Shown: positions 61,904 through 64,000 of the stretch, piece after piece
Layout of the letters: every line of letters begins with the position of its first letter
Position numbering within the stretch: the first letter of the stretch is position 1
Source of the DNA: Amphirosellinia nigrospora
Taxonomy: Eukaryota; Ascomycota; Sordariomycetes; Xylariales; Xylariaceae
Direction: 5' to 3'
Length of the DNA: 64,000 bases
NCBI GenBank assembly: GCA_004123355.1
Contig: SCHM01000001.1
Coordinates: forward strand, 10,116,193-10,180,192
The notes under the pieces: model-generated
Told to the model about the DNA's origin: nothing
Database searches by the model: none
Seen by the model: only the letters and a program-made list of their open reading frames with translations
Translations under genes and position numbers: made by a program

Positions 61904-64000
61904 GTCAACCGTTTGCGAACCGATCAGTCGTTGTGCCGATTGTACAGGATGGGAAACCTTCTTAATCTAAATATGAGTGTAAGACGTGTGAAAACCTTCA
62001 CTTTTTTATTCGACGATGAAGACTGGAAGATGGCTGCTTATCATGGCCAACGCTCATGAATTGCTGAGTTGTGTGTTATATAGAGATTTCACCCTGACGT
62101 AAGGCTTTCGTGACGGATTATCGGGGGACTATATATTCTCCTCGGTTTGTCATACGGGAACGGCCGATTAGTTGAGCATAGGACTAGGACTAGGAGAACA
62201 AGTAGGACGGAGGCTAAAATGCGCCTTAACTGTAACAGTCTATGACCAACATTCAATTCGGGTGAAAAGAATTTCCTCGGGACCACCTCCCGCAACGACA
62301 GGCCACCGAATCGGAGCCTCGATTGACACATTGATAACTGAAACCCACTTTCCGCATACTTAAAGTAGGCATCTAAAGGCGACCCGCACCGGTGGGACCC
62401 GAAGGATGATGGATATAGAGCGGGGATGAGGCAGCTCTAATCGGAGATGTGAAGTCGGAGATGTCAAGAGGGGGATAAGGCTCATTATTGGTTGCTAATA
62501 AAATACCTATATCATTGCTCCTCGAAGGCCCGAGGTTATGGTTGCATATGATAGCACAACACTCCCGCATATACCGACCTCGGGAGCGTCTTGACCCCCT
62601 TGCCCCCGGAAACGGATCGCCGCCACCGTGTTGGAGGCCCGGAAGCTTACGATTGGTTGTACTATTGCCTAGGTCTATCTAGCAATGCTTCATCCTAGAT
62701 GACTAGCTTTTCTAGAAGCATATACTTTCATTTTCTGATGTCATATTCTCAAATGATTGTAGTTTGGGTAATGTTGTTTATCTTTTAGTCTCTCTACATC
62801 AGTGTAGCCATGTTCAAGTACACGAAGACCACATGCTAGCGGGTATAAGTCGGCATTAAAAATACAAAGTTGGGCGTCATCGGTAGATCCCACGCCCTAA
62901 CAGGGATGTTGATGTTATTCACTTTGTCAGCAAAAAAAGAAACTAAGGACCAGGGGATTCATTTTCCCATATTAAAAAGTATGAGCTCTGAGTTTACTGC
63001 CCATTATATTAATTCCAACTTAGAGCTACGGAAGAAACGGTCTGCATTTCACCTTGTTTTGTCCCATTTTCTGCTAAATTCTTGTGAATGCTTTAGAACC
63101 GTTCAGTCATTAATCTGTTAGTTGATGACCGTATGCGGTAAGCGCCCTGTAAGAAGTGTACACTAGATTAGTGTCGAACCGTTAGCTTGATAGCTCGGAC
63201 AAAGCTGTCTCCGATGATTTGAGCTCCGTACGTCGTTTGGAGCGCCGAATAACCGCTACAATTGATTTGCTATTGGTGGAAAGAAAGGCCTATCCATTGG
63301 CGTATGCTTAGTACTTATACTCCGTATGTGTCTTCGATTCTCTGCATAAAAGTGAATACTAGTAAAGACTTGCTGCATCTAGTCTCGCTTGGAAGATTGC
63401 GCGTGCTTAATGTCTCTCCCATACCTGAAGATTAAATGTTCAGCGAGTCATCCTAATGAGGTAAAGGGTAATTCATCAACGAGGGAACATCATAGATCAA
63501 CACCAAATGCACCATCGAAGGGACAGCTCGATGGCTAGCTTTTAATCGACAGCACGCTGCTAGAGGATGATACCTTTCCTAGACCAATAGCTTAGAAGTA
63601 ATGAAATAACGACCCAAATCGCGGGAATTTGGGGGAAGCAAATCGGTTGTCATTGATTGAGACAGTGGCGATACCAAAACGCCTCATAGGAACTTCACCA
63701 TTCTGTGTTATTTATTTAAGACCATTGAGTCGCCTAGCTGAGGTTCAGCCGTTACGCCGACAAGTTATCGAACGCCATCGCTACTACCCTTACAGGGATT
63801 GACAACATACTTAGTCTTAGGTTTGTTTTATCAGCTGGAGATATTTTGGGGCTTATAATGCTGTACTTGCCCCTTTATTGTAAGGACCCTTCTACATTGA
63901 ACATCAAATAATTAATGCGGTCTTGACCCTACACGCACTATTTAGCGATTACACGATTATCGAGCCCTTAGATAAAACGAGGTTACCGATATGCGCTCCC
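61904..64000. other. Right-end region, no gene recognised
   Basis: About 2.1 kb with only short open frames (60-83 residues) on both strands, none with a motif I recognise. Composition is normal and there is no RIP-like stretch. Confidence 0.45.

Overview
The window reads as nuclear DNA of a filamentous ascomycete (Pezizomycotina; gene families and short GT..AG introns suggest Sordariomycetes, perhaps Hypocreales; the order is inferred, not proven). It holds about 15 recognisable protein genes with many short introns, wide intergenic spaces without recognisable genes, and one sharply bounded AT-rich island whose sequence looks like a repeat destroyed by repeat-induced point mutation (RIP).

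Layout: 1-11,650 is a housekeeping block: the N-terminal part of nucleoporin POM152 (-), a UCH-family deubiquitinase (+), phosphatidylserine synthase (-), and a metallopeptidase-like/jacalin protein (-) whose zinc motif is broken. 11,690-20,610 is the AT-rich island. Two 101-bp direct repeats (11,811-11,911 and 20,391-20,491) bracket it. A 630-bp patch of normal composition with a tRNA-like Pol III box sits at its left end, and a cluster of short hairpins with a constant loop and covarying stems lies at its right end. 20,610-23,450 shows no gene I recognise. 23,868-34,218 carries a Whi5/Nrm1-type G1/S repressor (+), a Ser/Thr-rich single-pass membrane protein with NPFxD signals (-) and a conserved unknown protein (+). 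38,614-55,984 is a second housekeeping block: metacaspase (+), a Cnn_1N coiled-coil MTOC protein (-), an F-box/YccV protein (+), Utp22 (-) and mitochondrial succinyl-CoA:3-ketoacid CoA-transferase (+). 56,335-61,903 holds an unknown protein (+), an SDR (-) and an MFS monocarboxylate-type transporter (-). No gene is recognised after 61,903.

Nearly every conserved gene needs one or more single-base corrections to stay in frame, often at homopolymers (for example 3,993, 33,037, 24,841, 49,201). Since this hits essential genes such as POM152 and Utp22, I read it as assembly indels rather than mass gene decay. Gene extents below therefore describe the locus from the first to the last supported codon, across the frame breaks.

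The best candidates for something new are the hairpin array at 19,884-20,312 (variable, self-complementary stems around a constant AAGTCTAAAAAAACAGC-like loop) and the RExxHxxGxxR pseudo-zinc site of the jacalin-linked metallopeptidase.
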